A DNA stretch of 64,000 nucleotides from Rhytidiadelphus loreus (Eukaryota > Streptophyta > Bryopsida > Hypnales > Hylocomiaceae). Made by a program: the position numbers and the translations under genes. Position 1 is the first letter of the stretch. Each line of letters begins with the position of its first letter. Location: assembly GCA_947034895.1 (NCBI GenBank), contig OX344762.1, positions 87,538,981 to 87,602,980 of the forward strand. Reading direction: 5' to 3'. The notes beneath the pieces are model-generated. The model had not been told where the DNA came from, made no database searches, and saw only the letters and a list, made by a program, of their open reading frames with translations. This document shows, one piece after another, positions 33,932-46,677 of the stretch.

Positions 33932-36367
33932 ATGGCGTATTCTTGCTCGGCAATGGGGCTTGTTGCGAGTGAGTCTCTGCAGGTGAGCCTTCACTCGGTT
34001 CCTTGTGCTTTGCTATCAAGCATTATGAATGACTTGAAAAAACTTTGTTACGATTGAGGGTAGTATCGGAGAATTCTAGGTTGAGGATACTGTTTGTGTT
34101 AGTTTACGCAGGTTAGCCAATATGTAGGAATGTGTTTTCATTGGGAGATCACGCAATCGAGCTCACTGGAGAGATCACTTTGGGTATTACTTGAGATTGA
34201 ATTGTTATCACTCTGTAAGAATTTCTTATGCAATCATTCGATGTGGGATGCTGATGACCACTATTGAAGGGATAGTAGACAAACTCATTTTCATTTAAAG
34301 ATTGGTGGGAATAGTTGTCTAGCTAAGTCAAGCTTACACCACTTGCTAATTGAAGGTCACTCGAATGTATGAATAGATGAGTTGTTGGGAACGGAGTCAG
34401 TCAAGAGGAGACAGGATCGGTTTCCTAACTGTTTTAGTATCTTCTAGCTTCTTCTTCTTCTTTTTGGGACACAGTATCTTCTAGCTTACAATGCATACTG
34501 CAGATCTCCAGAAAGTGCACCACCAGTAAAAACGAGAGTCATGAGCGGACGGGGATCCTGGCTTTGGCCAGGATCAACAGATTTCGAAGTGGGCAAAAGT
34601 TTGGTGCAAGCCAGTTCTCTGGTGTGAGGAGATGGGAAGCGGGAGGGCTTCAAGGATCTCCATTAACGAAAGTAGAGATGGTGCGTCGGCCGCCTCTTAT
34701 AGGGAATACTTCGAAACTGGTGGTTTGTTCATGTAAGTAAGCTTTTGATTCCCTTCTTAGGGCTACTTTGGATTGCACATTTTGAAGCAACAAGCTTGAG
34801 TAACAAGAAATCTTGATTAGTGCAAAAATTGTCTTTTATTTGTTGTTTACTTTATACTAATTCTAGGATCATGAAGAGGTGGCGCTTACCTGGCTCCTAT
34901 GTGGCATGCTTTAGATATTTGAGATAGCAAGGATTCAACGCACCTCTTTGAGGTGGAGTGGACACTTTCTACCTCAAATTTGTCATGAGGTATCATAGAT
35001 GCAATCGATTATTTCAGGCTTTTGAAACATGTGCCTTGACGATTTTCAGTGCCGGTGGAACCGGCCAGCAGCGTGCAAATAGCAAGCACGATGTTCACAC
35101 TTGGCACGGCATTCGTTGTACCTTTCTACACGGTCATGATTGTGGCTCCGAAGTGGAAATGGGTACGCTTTTCCTTTGAGCTCTTGTATTTGAGAGACAA
35201 TTTTCTGAAGTATAGCTGTCCATCATTTGCCTGATCGTTTACTTTGATTTTTGTAACTTCACAGACGAAGAAGCTCGTAGAAAGTGATCTGCCATATGTT
35301 GTTTTGGGCGCGATGTACATTTACCTTCTTTATCTGTCATGGACTCCGGAAACGCTAAGTCTCATGTTTGCGAGCAAGTATCTTCTTCCCGAGGCAAGTG
35401 ATGCTCTTTTGCACTTGGTCATCAAATCAAATTGTTTCTTTTCTTTTCAGTCAAATCAATTTGAAACTCCGAAGTGGAAATGGGTACCCTTGATCATCAA
35501 ATTTAATTGATTCAAAATAGGATCCTTTTCCTTACACCGAGTGTAATCCGGTTGTTAACTTCGTTGCACATAAATTGATGTGGAAAGCAGCTTCCAGGGA
35601 TTACGCGCATGTTTTCCAGCACCATAACGGTTGCGTCAGCGTGGCTCCACTTGCTTGTAGCTGATCTTTTTTGCGGCCGGTAAGTGATGGTAGATGTTTC
35701 AACCAAAACCTCTTAGAATCAATCTTTGCTATTTCATCCTTCTTAGAGCTCATTGTCCCTACCGTTGGGATCTAGTGGGTTTTATTCATGTGCTCATGCT
35801 GAACGTGTGTGTACATTTTGGAAGGTACGTATTTCTGGACGGTCTGCAGCACAAAGTGGAGACACGCCACTCTCTTGTATTATGTCTCATGATGTGCCCT
35901 ATTGGCATCGTTTCTCATGTGGTCACCAAGGTGATTCTCCTCCTATCCCAGCTCTCCTTTGTTATGTTAAGTTGGAATTCCTCTATGATGGATAGGGGAT
36001 ACGAACCGATTTTAATCTGTGAAGGTACTAATATAATTTTATTACGTAGTATTATGTTCGAGGGAACTTCGAGCTTACCTGAAATCTCGATCATGAAAAT
36101 CTTAAGACGTGCTTCACATTCATGGCGCTTGTTCTTCTTTCATTTAGAAGTAGAAGTCATGTATTTCTGACCGAGCCAGGTTCTCTTGTGCCTACTCTGT
36201 AAATGTATCACCAATCGTACTTCCATCTGGATGAGCGGGTGAGTAATAGGAAGTAATTAATTTTTTTGTGTGTATTCTGAAATGTTTCCCTTCTCCAGGT
36301 GATCGCGTCCTTTGCACGGCGCATTGATGGTGAAAGCACCGCAGACATCGGGAAAGTGTTGGCGTAG
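33932..36367 (+). CDS. ABA4-like protein (neoxanthin synthesis, DUF4281 family), seven exons
   Basis: ABA4 is a plastid membrane protein needed for neoxanthin formation, upstream of abscisic acid. Exons: 33932-33982, 34504-34732, 35050-35162, 35265-35393, 35591-35679, 35825-35930, 36299-36367; all phases agree and give 261 aa. Residues 1-93 are Ser/Arg-rich with few acidic residues, like a transit peptide. The conserved core has [20 protein letters not shown], a TKK-ES-LPYVVLG block, [44 protein letters not shown] and [11 protein letters not shown], with about four hydrophobic membrane segments. Six core exons match the ABA4 order closely. Exons 1 and 2 are less certain. Intron 4 appears to use a GC donor (GAG/GCAAGT at 35394) with acceptor CAG before 35591. 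The last exon adds about 22 residues beyond VVTK. Confidence 0.92.
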
Positions 36368-39300
36368 GACTGATATACTTTAATACCTCTCTTCTTTGGT
36401 TGCACTCGGTGTAAGGTAGAGGATTCTATTTGCGTCGCTTCAAGCATTTAACATATGTAGGAGTGTAAGTTGCAGAGGATCATTACAGAATACAGATCTG
36501 TTGAGGGATCACTTTTGGTACAAGAGCCAAATCCGTTAAGGGCAAATTTTTATCATTATCGTTCATGAATTTCTAATGACATTTCAAAGTGGGAGGTTGT
36601 AAGTCACTATAAATGACTACACACAATCCCAGTTTTATTCAGAAGATGAGTGACCGTAGAAATTTTGCCCATTCATGTTTACGTCACCTGCCAATTAGTC
36701 CAACCAAGTGTATGAATACACAAGTTGTTGGTTTCAAGTTAGTTGATTGGAGACAGGATCAAGGATTAGTTAACAGTTTTAGTATCCTCCATTATGTCCT
36801 GGAAAGTGACTTGCATCAGACAAGTATATAGGTTCTCAAAATGGAACCTTTCCATTGGAGAATAGAATCACAGGAGTTCATGTGATTTAGATAGCTTGTT
36901 GCCTTTGAGTTTGGTTATGGAAGCTTGCGGAGAGGCTTGTAGCTTTGGTGTTATGTCTTCATGAGTATGCAGAGATTGGATCATTCTGGTATACGCATTA
37001 GTTTGAGTAAAGTTTTTTTATTGTCAAATTATTGGAGTTGGACCTACATGTTCTTATCGACGTGGAAGAACATTTGACCTGACGTGGAAGAACATTTTAC
37101 CCGAGTTTCAACTGAACATTTGGAAACGATGGATGACAATCTTTTAATAAGGTAAGTATACTTGATTGTGATCCCTATCTTATTGCATTACTATGTACTC
37201 CCTTTCTTCATTTTAGAACCTAATATGCGGCACAAATTTTATAAGACAAGAATGACTATCCTAGATTTAGGTTTTAGAAATAAAGAGGGGTGTAGATTGT
37301 GATGCAATTGTATAGGGTTTATAAGTAAGTGTAATTACCTTATGAGTATTTTTAGTATAAAAAAGTCAAAGAAGGATTTGTGAAGCAATGACGCAAGGTT
37401 GCAATGACCTATGACACTTCTAATTTAAATCATTATCGCACTTCCTTTGGTATAATGGTATATGATTTGGAAATAAAATATCCACTATGTAAGAAGTTTC
37501 TAAGCAACTATAAAAGCTTCAAATCATATAATTATATTTATAGGCTAATTTGAATTTGCAGCAAGAATCATATACTTAGGAATGGATTGAAAAAAGTGGT
37601 TGGATTTGAGGTGTGTATATCATGAGTGTCATCTTGGATTTGAAAGGCTACTAAAAATAAGCAATTTCAATATGTTTCACATGAATAGAAAACAAGACAA
37701 AGTTTCACTACATTGTTGAGAGACTAATTTAAGAAAAAATAATTTTTAAATGTTAAAAAATTTAAAACTTGAAATTTGTGAACTTATAAATTTGTATTAA
37801 AAAAATTGGTTTAGAGGGGGGAGGACAATTGTATACTATATCAATTTAGTTACAAATATGTCAAATTTCAAAAGTAGATAAGGATTTTGTATTTACTACT
37901 CAAGTGTCTAATTTTAGGGGGGACAAGAAAACTTTTCAAATAAGCATCCAATCAGATTTTTCCTCTTTTTTTCTCACAAAGCTTGTAGGTGTATTTACAT
38001 TAATTCCTAAGAGTTATATTAATGTCCACTAGTTGAATTATTAAAAACATTCAATAGGAGCTACAAGAAACAAATGAAGTACATCTACAAATGTTGAAAA
38101 TGCATTTTTTGTCTATTCATTAATCCCTAAATACCCAAGGCCTTTCTTGAGCTTCATAAAGTTTGCTTTAAATTGAACAAAAAGCCAACATTTTGATAAC
38201 TTTATTTTTAATTTTTAATTGTAACTTTATAAACTCAAACTAGACATGTCAAAGATTGTGGGGAAAAATAAAACACATTAAAATCACTTGAGGATTAAAT
38301 GATTATTATGTTTGATCATAGGTGTATTAAAATTGTGAAAGTGTGTCTGTCAATCCTCTTTCATACATCAATTCTAAAAAATTGGTCACCAAAAGAATAT
38401 GAGTATAAAGGGCATAATCCCAATCAATTTACAACTTTTCAAAATCTACTATTCTTAAATGAATTTCTAATGTGATGTTTTATCCAAAATCTAGCTTATA
38501 ATTTGAGGCTCATTTCCAAGAGCCCTCAACAGTAGAAAATCAAGATTTCTAATAGACATTCATGCACAAAATCTTGAATAGAAAAATCATAATCATTCAT
38601 TTTCAAAATTGGATTTCTAATACTAAAATTAGAATTCAAAAAAAAATTTAAAAAAAATATATAAACTACTAAAGATAATAACTAAATAAGGTTTTATTTA
38701 ACTTCAAAGTTTTGTCTACACTCTACACTAGAATTTCATGTCTTGGACATTTAGGGATTTATGATGTCATAAAGTGATCACTCTTTCACATTGTGATTTA
38801 TGTGTAAGATTTGAATCATTTCATGTAAAAAATAAAAATAAAAACTTGCAAAAAATAATATCTTTTATCTAGATTTTTGTTTTGCAAAGCTCCAAAATAT
38901 CTTCAAGGTACTCTGTGGGGTCTTATAATAAATCTTTCATAATTACAACAGCCAAGAAAATCGTGATTTTTTTCTGTCACATACCTCATTTATGTGTTTC
39001 AACCAATCATCATGTCACACGTCCCCCAAATAGGACGAAAGTACAACGTGGCAACGCTACAGTAGAACATCCTTCATCTTTAAAGACAAACAAACATTTT
39101 CGAAAAAGCAAAAGGCAGAGAAGTTGGGCAGTCCAGCAGAAGTTTTCTTCAGAGTCCTCGCTGAGATGAGTCACTTGCGATTGATCTCCAACTCACTGTC
39201 GAAATCACAGGAGCTTCGTTACGATTGCAATCACTCATCGGATTCGTCTTCTGAACATCTTGAGACGAGGAACAGTTTCAGTGAATTTGGTGTAGACTCG

Positions 39301-39483
39301 AATTTTTGCTTGCGTTTTTTCTGAAATATCGAATTTCGTGTGTATTGAGTTTGCCAGAGAGTTTACCGTCTCTGGGATCGAATTTCATTGGGAAAAACGA
39401 AATTGTGACTGCGGAAGAAGAGATTCGGAGAGAATTTTAAGGTTTTCTGGAGAATTAGGGTTTCATTCGTGGGGTTTCCGACC
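36368..39483. other. 3' region of ABA4 and AT-rich spacer; leader of the R3H gene at its end
   Basis: From about 36.4 to 38.9 kb no gene or clear element was found. From about 39.0 kb composition becomes balanced, with open frames that probably reflect the promoter and 5' leader of the R3H-SUZ gene. Confidence 0.5.
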
Positions 39484-42400
39484 ATGCGGGTCGCTATGGA
39501 CCAAAGTGAGGTGCGTTCTCTTTCCTGACCCCGCTCTTCTCATATAGCGATGTGCTGAAATATAGCAATGGCGCTGGGGGTCAATTGACAGGGATTTTAG
39601 GTTTATTTTTTGGATTGTCTCTTTTTCGTTCCTTTGGAGTAATTGATTTCTTTTTAGTTCATACTGGGGATGGTGGTGGTTTGTATTTGCATCCCAATTT
39701 TCGTTTTCTGGTCAGTCTCTGGGTTAATCGCACGATCATTAAATGACTCCGTGTTTCTCTTAAATGAAATCATCGATGGAGCAGGCGGAAAGCAGTGTTC
39801 CCAATTGAATTCCGTATTGGAATACTAAGGAAAAGTAGCAACTCCAAGCACTTTGTGTTTGTGTTTTCTTCGTCAGCATAATAATGATTGAAGGTGTTTT
39901 GAGCGTTGAGAATGGTTAGATTCCATCAATCGTTGTCCGTCTACAGTAATGTGTTAGTTACGAGGTTAGTTAGGTCATTTTTCGCGAAACCGATCTTCTT
40001 TGAAACAAATCAGCTCGCACACAAAAGGTCCAATTCGTGTGTGATAACTAACTTTTCAGATTCGAAGTGGGGATGAATCCTCGGAATACCAATTATGTAG
40101 GTCTTTGCTTTAGAACCAATTGTGCTCACAGGGCTTTGGGGTTTGCTTTGCTGAAAGGTTGAGGAGCTTGCGTGGTTGGTGAAAGATAATCTCTACAGTA
40201 AACACTTAGTCCTCTCGGCTGAAGAGCTTTTTGTGGAGTTTCTACAGCCTAACTATGGGTAAGTGTTATCCTAGTATCTGTCTGTTTTTATCTTGTGATA
40301 ATCGTTTGCGTCCATGTATACATTTAGACTTGTTTTATGACATGTGGAGTTTGTCCAATCACATGCGTACACCTTGGGACATGTTTTCAGAATATTGTAG
40401 AATGTGATATTAGAGAGTGTCACGATTTGTAGACCTGGGGGTATATATATATATATATATTTCTATCTTAGAATTCCTAAGGGAGCTTATGAATATGGGA
40501 TGATGTGAAAAGATTAGTAAAGGACAGGAATTTCTTGTTCAGGCACAATGATTTGAGAAAACTGTACAAGTTCAGTGTTGTGGAGGATTCTAAGGCAAGC
40601 TGCTACGATGATGGTGCAGAGGAGGAGCGCGTTTGGAGCTGGAGCCGATGCTTTCTTATCAGCGCATGCTTCTACACCGGCTGGCCGATTGCTTTGGGTT
40701 CTCTTCGCTTTCTTTAATTGCATGTTAGTCATGGTGATTATTGCAAAATTACAGTCTTTTAGAAAATCTGAACCAACTGAATTTGCCTAAATTTCATAAA
40801 CCTGACTTACAAACTTTTCTGCTGGAAATTCTGTGTACCTTCTTCTCAAGAGCTTGGATAGAGAATATGACTTGTTTGCACTGATGCTGGTGTGAGGCAG
40901 TTCACAGAGTTTGACAAGTTTAGATAAAGTTTGGTAGATCTCAGGGCCTTGTATGCGTAGTACAGTTTTTGAACGGTAGATCTTGATGGCCCTAGATCTC
41001 GCCCTAGATTTCTGAAGACTACTTTGTATTATCTTTTGCAGGTTAGTTCACGAATCTGTAGGTGAAGGAGACAACCGACATATTATTATTGAAAGATGCG
41101 ACGAGTCGAAAACGTGTGTATCTCTTGTGTCCTCCTCTCTTATCTGATCCCCTAGTTTGCGCTAGTTCAATGTTTGACTAATCTTTTGCGCTTCTTTAAT
41201 TTCTTTCGTCATTTCTTCACTCCTATGCACGACGTTTTGTGAGACTATGCAGTCAGACATTTATATGCTGTCTAGAGTTCGTGTCATTGCGTTTTCTACC
41301 TTGAGAATTTGTTATTGAGGAGGTCGTAGAACGTTTTATCCTAGTGGCCACTTCTGTTTTTCTTACCAGTGTTCATTTGTGGGGTTTCCCAGACCTTTGA
41401 TGCTTGTAAGCGATGTTTTGGAGAGTTCCTATGGAGAAGTGCACCATGCATCTGCCAATCGACAACTTCTACTTCGTGCTCCTAACGAAGCAGGTTTCGA
41501 TCCTTCCTTTGTGGCAAGATTATTTACTCGATTTCATGAAGCTTAGTTGGCACTGGTTTCGCCAGCTAAACTCTTTATGCATATGTATCTTTGTGAGAAC
41601 TGGGGTTTTGTTTACTATTTACTAAGTTTGGAGAGTGTCAATTTGATTGATAGGTGACCAAACCAACCAGCCTTTTGTGCAATCGTCAGCCTTATCCTTG
41701 GAAGAACGAGAAGCAGCTTATCAAGCAGCTCGGGAGCGTATTTTTTCAGAAAGGGCATCACTTTCACCGAAGAGTTCACTAGGGCAAAGAGAAACACAAC
41801 GAGCCAGACCAGTGCCAGTAGTAGCCCGTCGAATGATAGCCCATGCTTTGGGAAAGCCTCAAGTCTTGATTGGCGATTCTCCACCAACTGAAATTGTATG
41901 AAGCTCGTTTACCTTCTGCTTTACTTCTCTTTTTAAGTGCTACATCGATGTTTTTTGTGCTCTTCAACTCTTTTATAAATTTTGTACGTGTCTCTGTATT
42001 TATTTTTCTCTACCTTGTGTGCGGTTTATGGTTCAGAGTACAAGTTTGGAAGATGAACCTTCAGAGGTACCCAAGGAGGCTCCTAGGCATTCCCCTGCTA
42101 AAGCAGCTAGACGCATGCTGACACAAGCTCTAGGGTTTCCTGTGTCGAGCCCATCATCTCGGGGTCCAGATAGAAAAAACACGATCAATCAAAATTCAAA
42201 TGCCAGTATCGAGGCAGATCTCAGGCACTGTGATGGAGAGACAGATGTAGCATCTTTAGCTACAAGTGTTCCTTCAAAAGCTTTGGGCACAGAGCAAAGT
42301 TTGCATTCAAGGGATGCTGCAGTGAAGGATATGCATTCTACTGACTGCAGTGGAGCCAGCCAACAGTATGTATTCTCTCTATTTTTTTGGCGTAGTCACT

Positions 42401-43391
42401 TTTCAGGGAAATCTGTTCTCGTTCGTGCCTGATCAATGCACTGTTCTGTGTTAAATTTGATTTTCTGTCGTTACTAGTGTTTGGCCGTGCCTGCACCAAG
42501 CAAGTAGCACCAATTAGCTAACTGGGGTGTGAGGATCCATTAACTAGTTGAAGCTGACCAATTATTGCGTACGGGCACTTTCAATGTAACTTATTGGGGG
42601 TTTGGTTTCCAAGTTAGTTAACTGTTTGATAAGTGGATGGTGTGGACGGATTTAGCTCTTTAATCCATTTGTATTTGCACAATTACTTCTCTTGTCCAGG
42701 ATTGGGAAGCTAACTGGTGGAAATGAATGTAAGTTCATCGCAAGTTAGTGGGAGTTTACATCAATTGTTAACTGACCAAATTGGGCAGTGCGGACATTTA
42801 GTTACTGATTTGAGTTCGCTAATTGGCGCTTGGTTGGTGCTAGTGGGACCTTTCGTGATATAAATTGTTTGTTATGGCAGTAAATGACGGCTCCATGATG
42901 GGTCTTTGTTCTGAAACAGTTTAGCTCTTCCTGTCAGGTCTTCCGGAGTAGCATTGACCAGGTCCCTTCGCAAGGATCGACCAGGGGCAGCAGCTGGGAG
43001 AATGTTTGCTCAAGCTCTGGGCCTTCCGCATACTTCACAGTCGGTGGCAGATAGCTCTACAGACGGCATGAAACTGATACAAAATGAAAGTCAAGGAGGC
43101 AAGAAATCGCTTACCAATCCTAATGTTATGCGCATCGCTGAAGACAGCATTACCTTAGTGCATCAATCAATTGTGGTTGAAAGTGCTAGCAAAGCTTCAG
43201 AGAAGAGAGGACGTAGAGAGAAACATAGAAGTTTAGACCCTAGTAAACTTGAGGTTTTTTTACAGGAAGACCTACGAAAAGGAGGTAGCAGGGGCCACCA
43301 GCTTGAAAACCCCCATCTAAGGTCAAAAAAACACTTGTTTCAAGAAGATCACGAAACAGGGGAGTTATTTTTGACGTGCAACAAAATGTAA
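39484..43391 (+). CDS. R3H and SUZ domain protein, eight exons
   Basis: R3H domains bind single-stranded nucleic acid and SUZ domains bind RNA, so the product is probably a cytoplasmic mRNA-binding protein. Exons: 39484-39510, 40158-40258, 40620-40697, 41042-41113, 41393-41493, 41654-41895, 42037-42365, 42938-43391; 1404 bases, phases consistent, 467 aa. Residues about 10-42 (VEELAWLVKDNL, KHLVLSAEELFVEFLQ) match the N-terminus of plant R3H proteins. The R3H core is LELEPMLSYQRMLLHRLADC and LVHESVGEGDNRHIIIERC, with the Arg-x3-His signature RMLLH. The SUZ motif LEEREAAYQAARERIFS is at about 142-158. Three later exons each carry an A-x-RM-x3-ALG-x-P motif. The C-terminus is polar and probably disordered. 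The exon 3 donor (GTTCTC) is weak; other sites are good. The start is the first ATG of exon 1; a second Met four codons on is possible. Confidence 0.92.
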
Positions 43392-44434
43392 AAAGTGATA
43401 CAAAATAACGACTTCAAAATATATGTCAGGCAACCCGGTAAATAGTATTGCATTGTTTGGTTCGAGTCAGCTGCCAACAGTTTATTTGAACCTTTGATTT
43501 GGGCATCCAATCATGCCTTTTTGTTGAGAACATTGTTTAATATGAAGGATTTGTAGTGTACAAATGGAGAAGGTGTGACAACCAAAAGGCATCTTGTGGT
43601 TGTGGTTTCCAATACAGGAATAGTGAAGATTTAAATTCTGTTGGATAATGCTTGGTTGCTTTGGTGCAACCCTTCAAATTGCTTGAAGCAATTAGCTTCT
43701 AGGCTTGTGTATGGACTATGAGCATCTCCATTGTGCTTGTTGCCCCCACCAGAAATGGCAGGGAGAAGAGGCCTACAACCTGGAGCCGGCTACGCGGACT
43801 TGTGGGCGGACTGCCTCGTGCACAGGAAAAAACGACTTCAAGTTTTGGCGACCCGCTTATTGGATTTTGTCGTTCACCATCTCCAATTCATGCACAACAT
43901 GTGTGCAGCCGCTCAAAGTTTCCAGCCTTCTCCTCTTGTGGGTTGCTTGGGTCTGCAGCTCTTTTACCGGCTTGTTGTGCATTTTCAAGCAGCTTGAGTG
44001 TAGGGATTTGAGCGGCTAGCTTCCCCCGATCTGTTGGCAAGGCAGCATCTGGCCAGCTCCAAATCTGGGATAACATCTGGAGTGGGGAGAGTCTCTACGG
44101 TAATGGGTCCAAGAAGCGACCCTTTACCAAGTGAATCGAAATTGGGTTTGGTTGGTGTAGGGGATCAATTTTCAGTGAAAGGGAGGATGAAATCTGCAAT
44201 GAATACAAGGTTGCATAATTTTTGGAATGGCACACAACATGGGTTTAGAAATTTTACCTCACTAAGGTAGGAGGCTCTTAAAGTGTGCACTTAAGGGCTG
44301 GTTTGCCTTTTTCATGTCGTTTCTTGTATGGGATTATTTTTAGCTCATTTTTCAGACGAAGAAAAATAGATTCTGATTGTAATCCAAGTCGTTTTGTATT
44401 TTTTGAAGCATTTTTGAATTACTTGTGAATTTTC
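43392..44434 (+). other. Segment downstream of the R3H gene, possible 3' UTR or small gene
   Basis: A GC-richer block (43730-44270) has long open stretches in all three plus frames, for example 43731-43997 and 44034-44270. It is preceded by an acceptor-like TTGCCCCCACCAG at 43741-43753. I recognise no domain. It may be 3' UTR, an alternative last exon of the R3H gene, or an unrelated small gene. Confidence 0.3.
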
Positions 44435-44600
44435 AAACAAGATGAGTCATAGGTCCCTATTTTTGACCATAGGTCTTCCATAAATCGTTCACTTACAGCT
44501 TTTAGAGAGAAATGGAGAAACAAGATGAGTCATAGGTCCCTATTTTTGACCATAGGTCTTCCATAAATCGTTCACTTACAGCTTTTAGAGAGAAATGGAG
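44435..44600. repeat. 83-bp tandem duplication
   Basis: Two adjacent, essentially identical 83-base copies (44435-44517 and 44518-44600), each starting AAACAAGATGAGTCATAGG and ending AGAGAAATGGAG. The near-identity implies a recent duplication (or an assembly artefact). Confidence 0.93.
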
Positions 44601-45745
44601 AAAGCAAAGCGAATGATTGGCTCTTACAATAAATAACATTTTTTTTATTGATCCATTCAATGACAGTAGAAGGTCCATTTGAAGACCACCTCAAGTCCAT
44701 TACAGGTGAGTCTACATAAACAGTTCTAAATGACCCTCTAACATTTGAGCCTCCTACCTTAATTGAAAATAGAACATTCATTATCATATTCCTACTAATT
44801 GAAAATGCAATATTTACGGCTTGTATCTACTATGATGCGAAAACAAAGATGAGGAAGAATAGAAGAAAAAAAATGGATTTTTTCCTCAAGAATGAATATT
44901 TTATGCAATATAAATATGAGTTCTCCCATTCTTGATTCATAGATTCACCTAATACAAGTGAACTACCTTTGGAACTTGTTCTTAATCAAGTGTGAGTCAA
45001 TCAAATGCAAGCAAATCGAATCTTTTCATAATCTTTTTTAGAGCCAACTATTGTTGATTTCAAGACAAACTACTCTACCATTAGAAGGGGGAAATTGTAA
45101 TTGGTATTCCTACCTTAGTGTAAATTATGTACACCCATAATCAACACTGCCCTAATTCAAAAATGTAAGGTAGGTACCTCCAAAACCACCACTTCTTGCT
45201 AGTGTGCCTAGTTGCTATTATTAGGTTGGTCAAATTTTCATAATTTCTTGTTGTTGGCAAGTGAAAGAGGTTTTAATGCACCAAAAAAATATGGCATTTG
45301 GATACTATATGCAAAAATATGTAGGGTCAAAGTTCTTTTTGATAGAATTTCTGATATTGTGTCTTCCTCATAGGTACATATTAACTTTGGAGATATATAG
45401 AAAGTGATGATGATAATTTTGGATCGATGGCACATTTTGGGGTGTCAAATGAGAGTTTATGGGAATCTAGTGTTGTTTTTTTGGTACTCTTATTAGAAAC
45501 AACACTTTGAAAATTCATAATTTATTCATACAATGTTCATGCATGCTAAATTGTGTTGGAGTCCTCTCACCTTTGACCAATAGGTCAAACTTAAGAAATT
45601 GTAATCATGTACAATGGTGATTATGGGTGCACTTACTTTAGAAATTGGTCTATGAAGCAGTCTATAATCATGTCTTTTTCAATGAACTATGCCTTCTATA
45701 TGTAGAACTGGTTCTATTGGAGTTGGTACCAAAAGTTGAGTGAAG
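44601..45745. other. AT-rich non-coding stretch
   Basis: No gene or element recognised. A block resembling 44860-45030 (AAGGGATTTTTTCCTC-type, GTGAGTCAATCAA, GCAAATCGAATCTTT) recurs at about 53030-53215, so it is a dispersed repeat. Confidence 0.5.
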
Positions 45746-46200
45746 CTACACTAAAGATGATATTTAGTGTTGAGTGACATTTAGTGTTTTTACCCCCCTA
45801 CTAGCTACAACACTAAATCTGAACTTGTCCACAATTAGTGTTAGACTTGAATGTGCCGGCTGCAAACTTCAGAGCCTTGTAACTTTTGCAAAAATTCTTC
45901 AAATAAGGAAAATGAGATGTTTTTCGGCATCTACAAAAATTGTAGATGCCGAAAAACATCTCATTTTCCTTATTTGAAGAATTTTTTCAAAAGTTACAAG
46001 GCTCTGAAGTTTGCAGCCGGCTAGCCCTAATCGGTCCGATTCTGTCGGTGAACAGTGATATTCCGTCTGATATGACAACTCTGGTTCTTATTTAGTGTTT
46101 GAATTGACATTTAATGTTACTTACTTTCATAGGGTAATTGGCTTTTAGTGTATGCCTTCGTATTTAGTGTACAAGACACTAAATATCATCTTTAGTGTAG
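45746..46200. mobile_element. TIR element enclosing a near-perfect hairpin
   Basis: 455 bp. Ends are perfect 25-base inverted repeats starting CTACACTAAAGATGATATTT. Several TTTAGTGT/ACACTAAA motifs lie near both ends. At the centre is a long hairpin (45855-46021). No coding capacity and no clear target duplication (AAG against TAT) were seen. The superfamily is uncertain. Confidence 0.88.
45855..46021. repeat. 82-bp-arm hairpin with 3-base loop
   Basis: Arms 45855-45936 and 45940-46021 are perfect complements except one position, with loop AAA. Both ends read GCCGGC. The RNA would fold into an almost perfect 82-base-pair stem, the kind of substrate Dicer-like enzymes cut. There is no evidence of transcription. 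Confidence 0.95.
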
Positions 46201-46419
46201 TATATGAGCATAGAGTACGGGGAGTGCGGAATATAGACCACCTTTGGTAGTTATAGGATACCTATATTATAGATAGGTATAACATTATCTATGAGGTGTC
46301 TTATGTTATAGGATACCTTCAATGGTTATAGGGTACTTACTTACACCTTCCCAGGGTATCTATATTTTAAAGAATAACCTTTAAAACAAGCTCTAGGTTC
46401 AACAAACCTAAAGTCTCAT

Positions 46420-46677
46420 TAGATAAGAATTGAGGCTTGTGAGAGACCTTCCAGCCATGGTTCCCCATGTTGTGAACCATGGCTGGACAGTCTAATTAAT
46501 TAATTATTAAAAAATTAAAAGAATATTTTTTTTAATAAAAATATTTTTAAATTAATTCATTAATGCAGTCCAACCTGGCAGTCTCTGTGCCAGGTTGGAC
46601 TGTTGGTTCTACGACATTCCCACGGTCCGGGAATGTCGTAGAACTTGAGGTCTCCCAATGGCCTGAAAACTCTTCTA
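46420..46677. mobile_element. MITE of the TAGGGGAGATT family, copy D (diverged)
   Basis: 258 bp with TA edges (TAGATAAGAATTG, AAAACTCTTCTA). It contains the family's paired subterminal dyads: AGCCATGGTTCCCC...GAACCATGGCT, TCCAACCTGGC...GCCAGGTTGGA, and GACATTCCCACGGTCCGGGAATGTC. The T/A-rich core is as in copies B and C. Confidence 0.7.
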
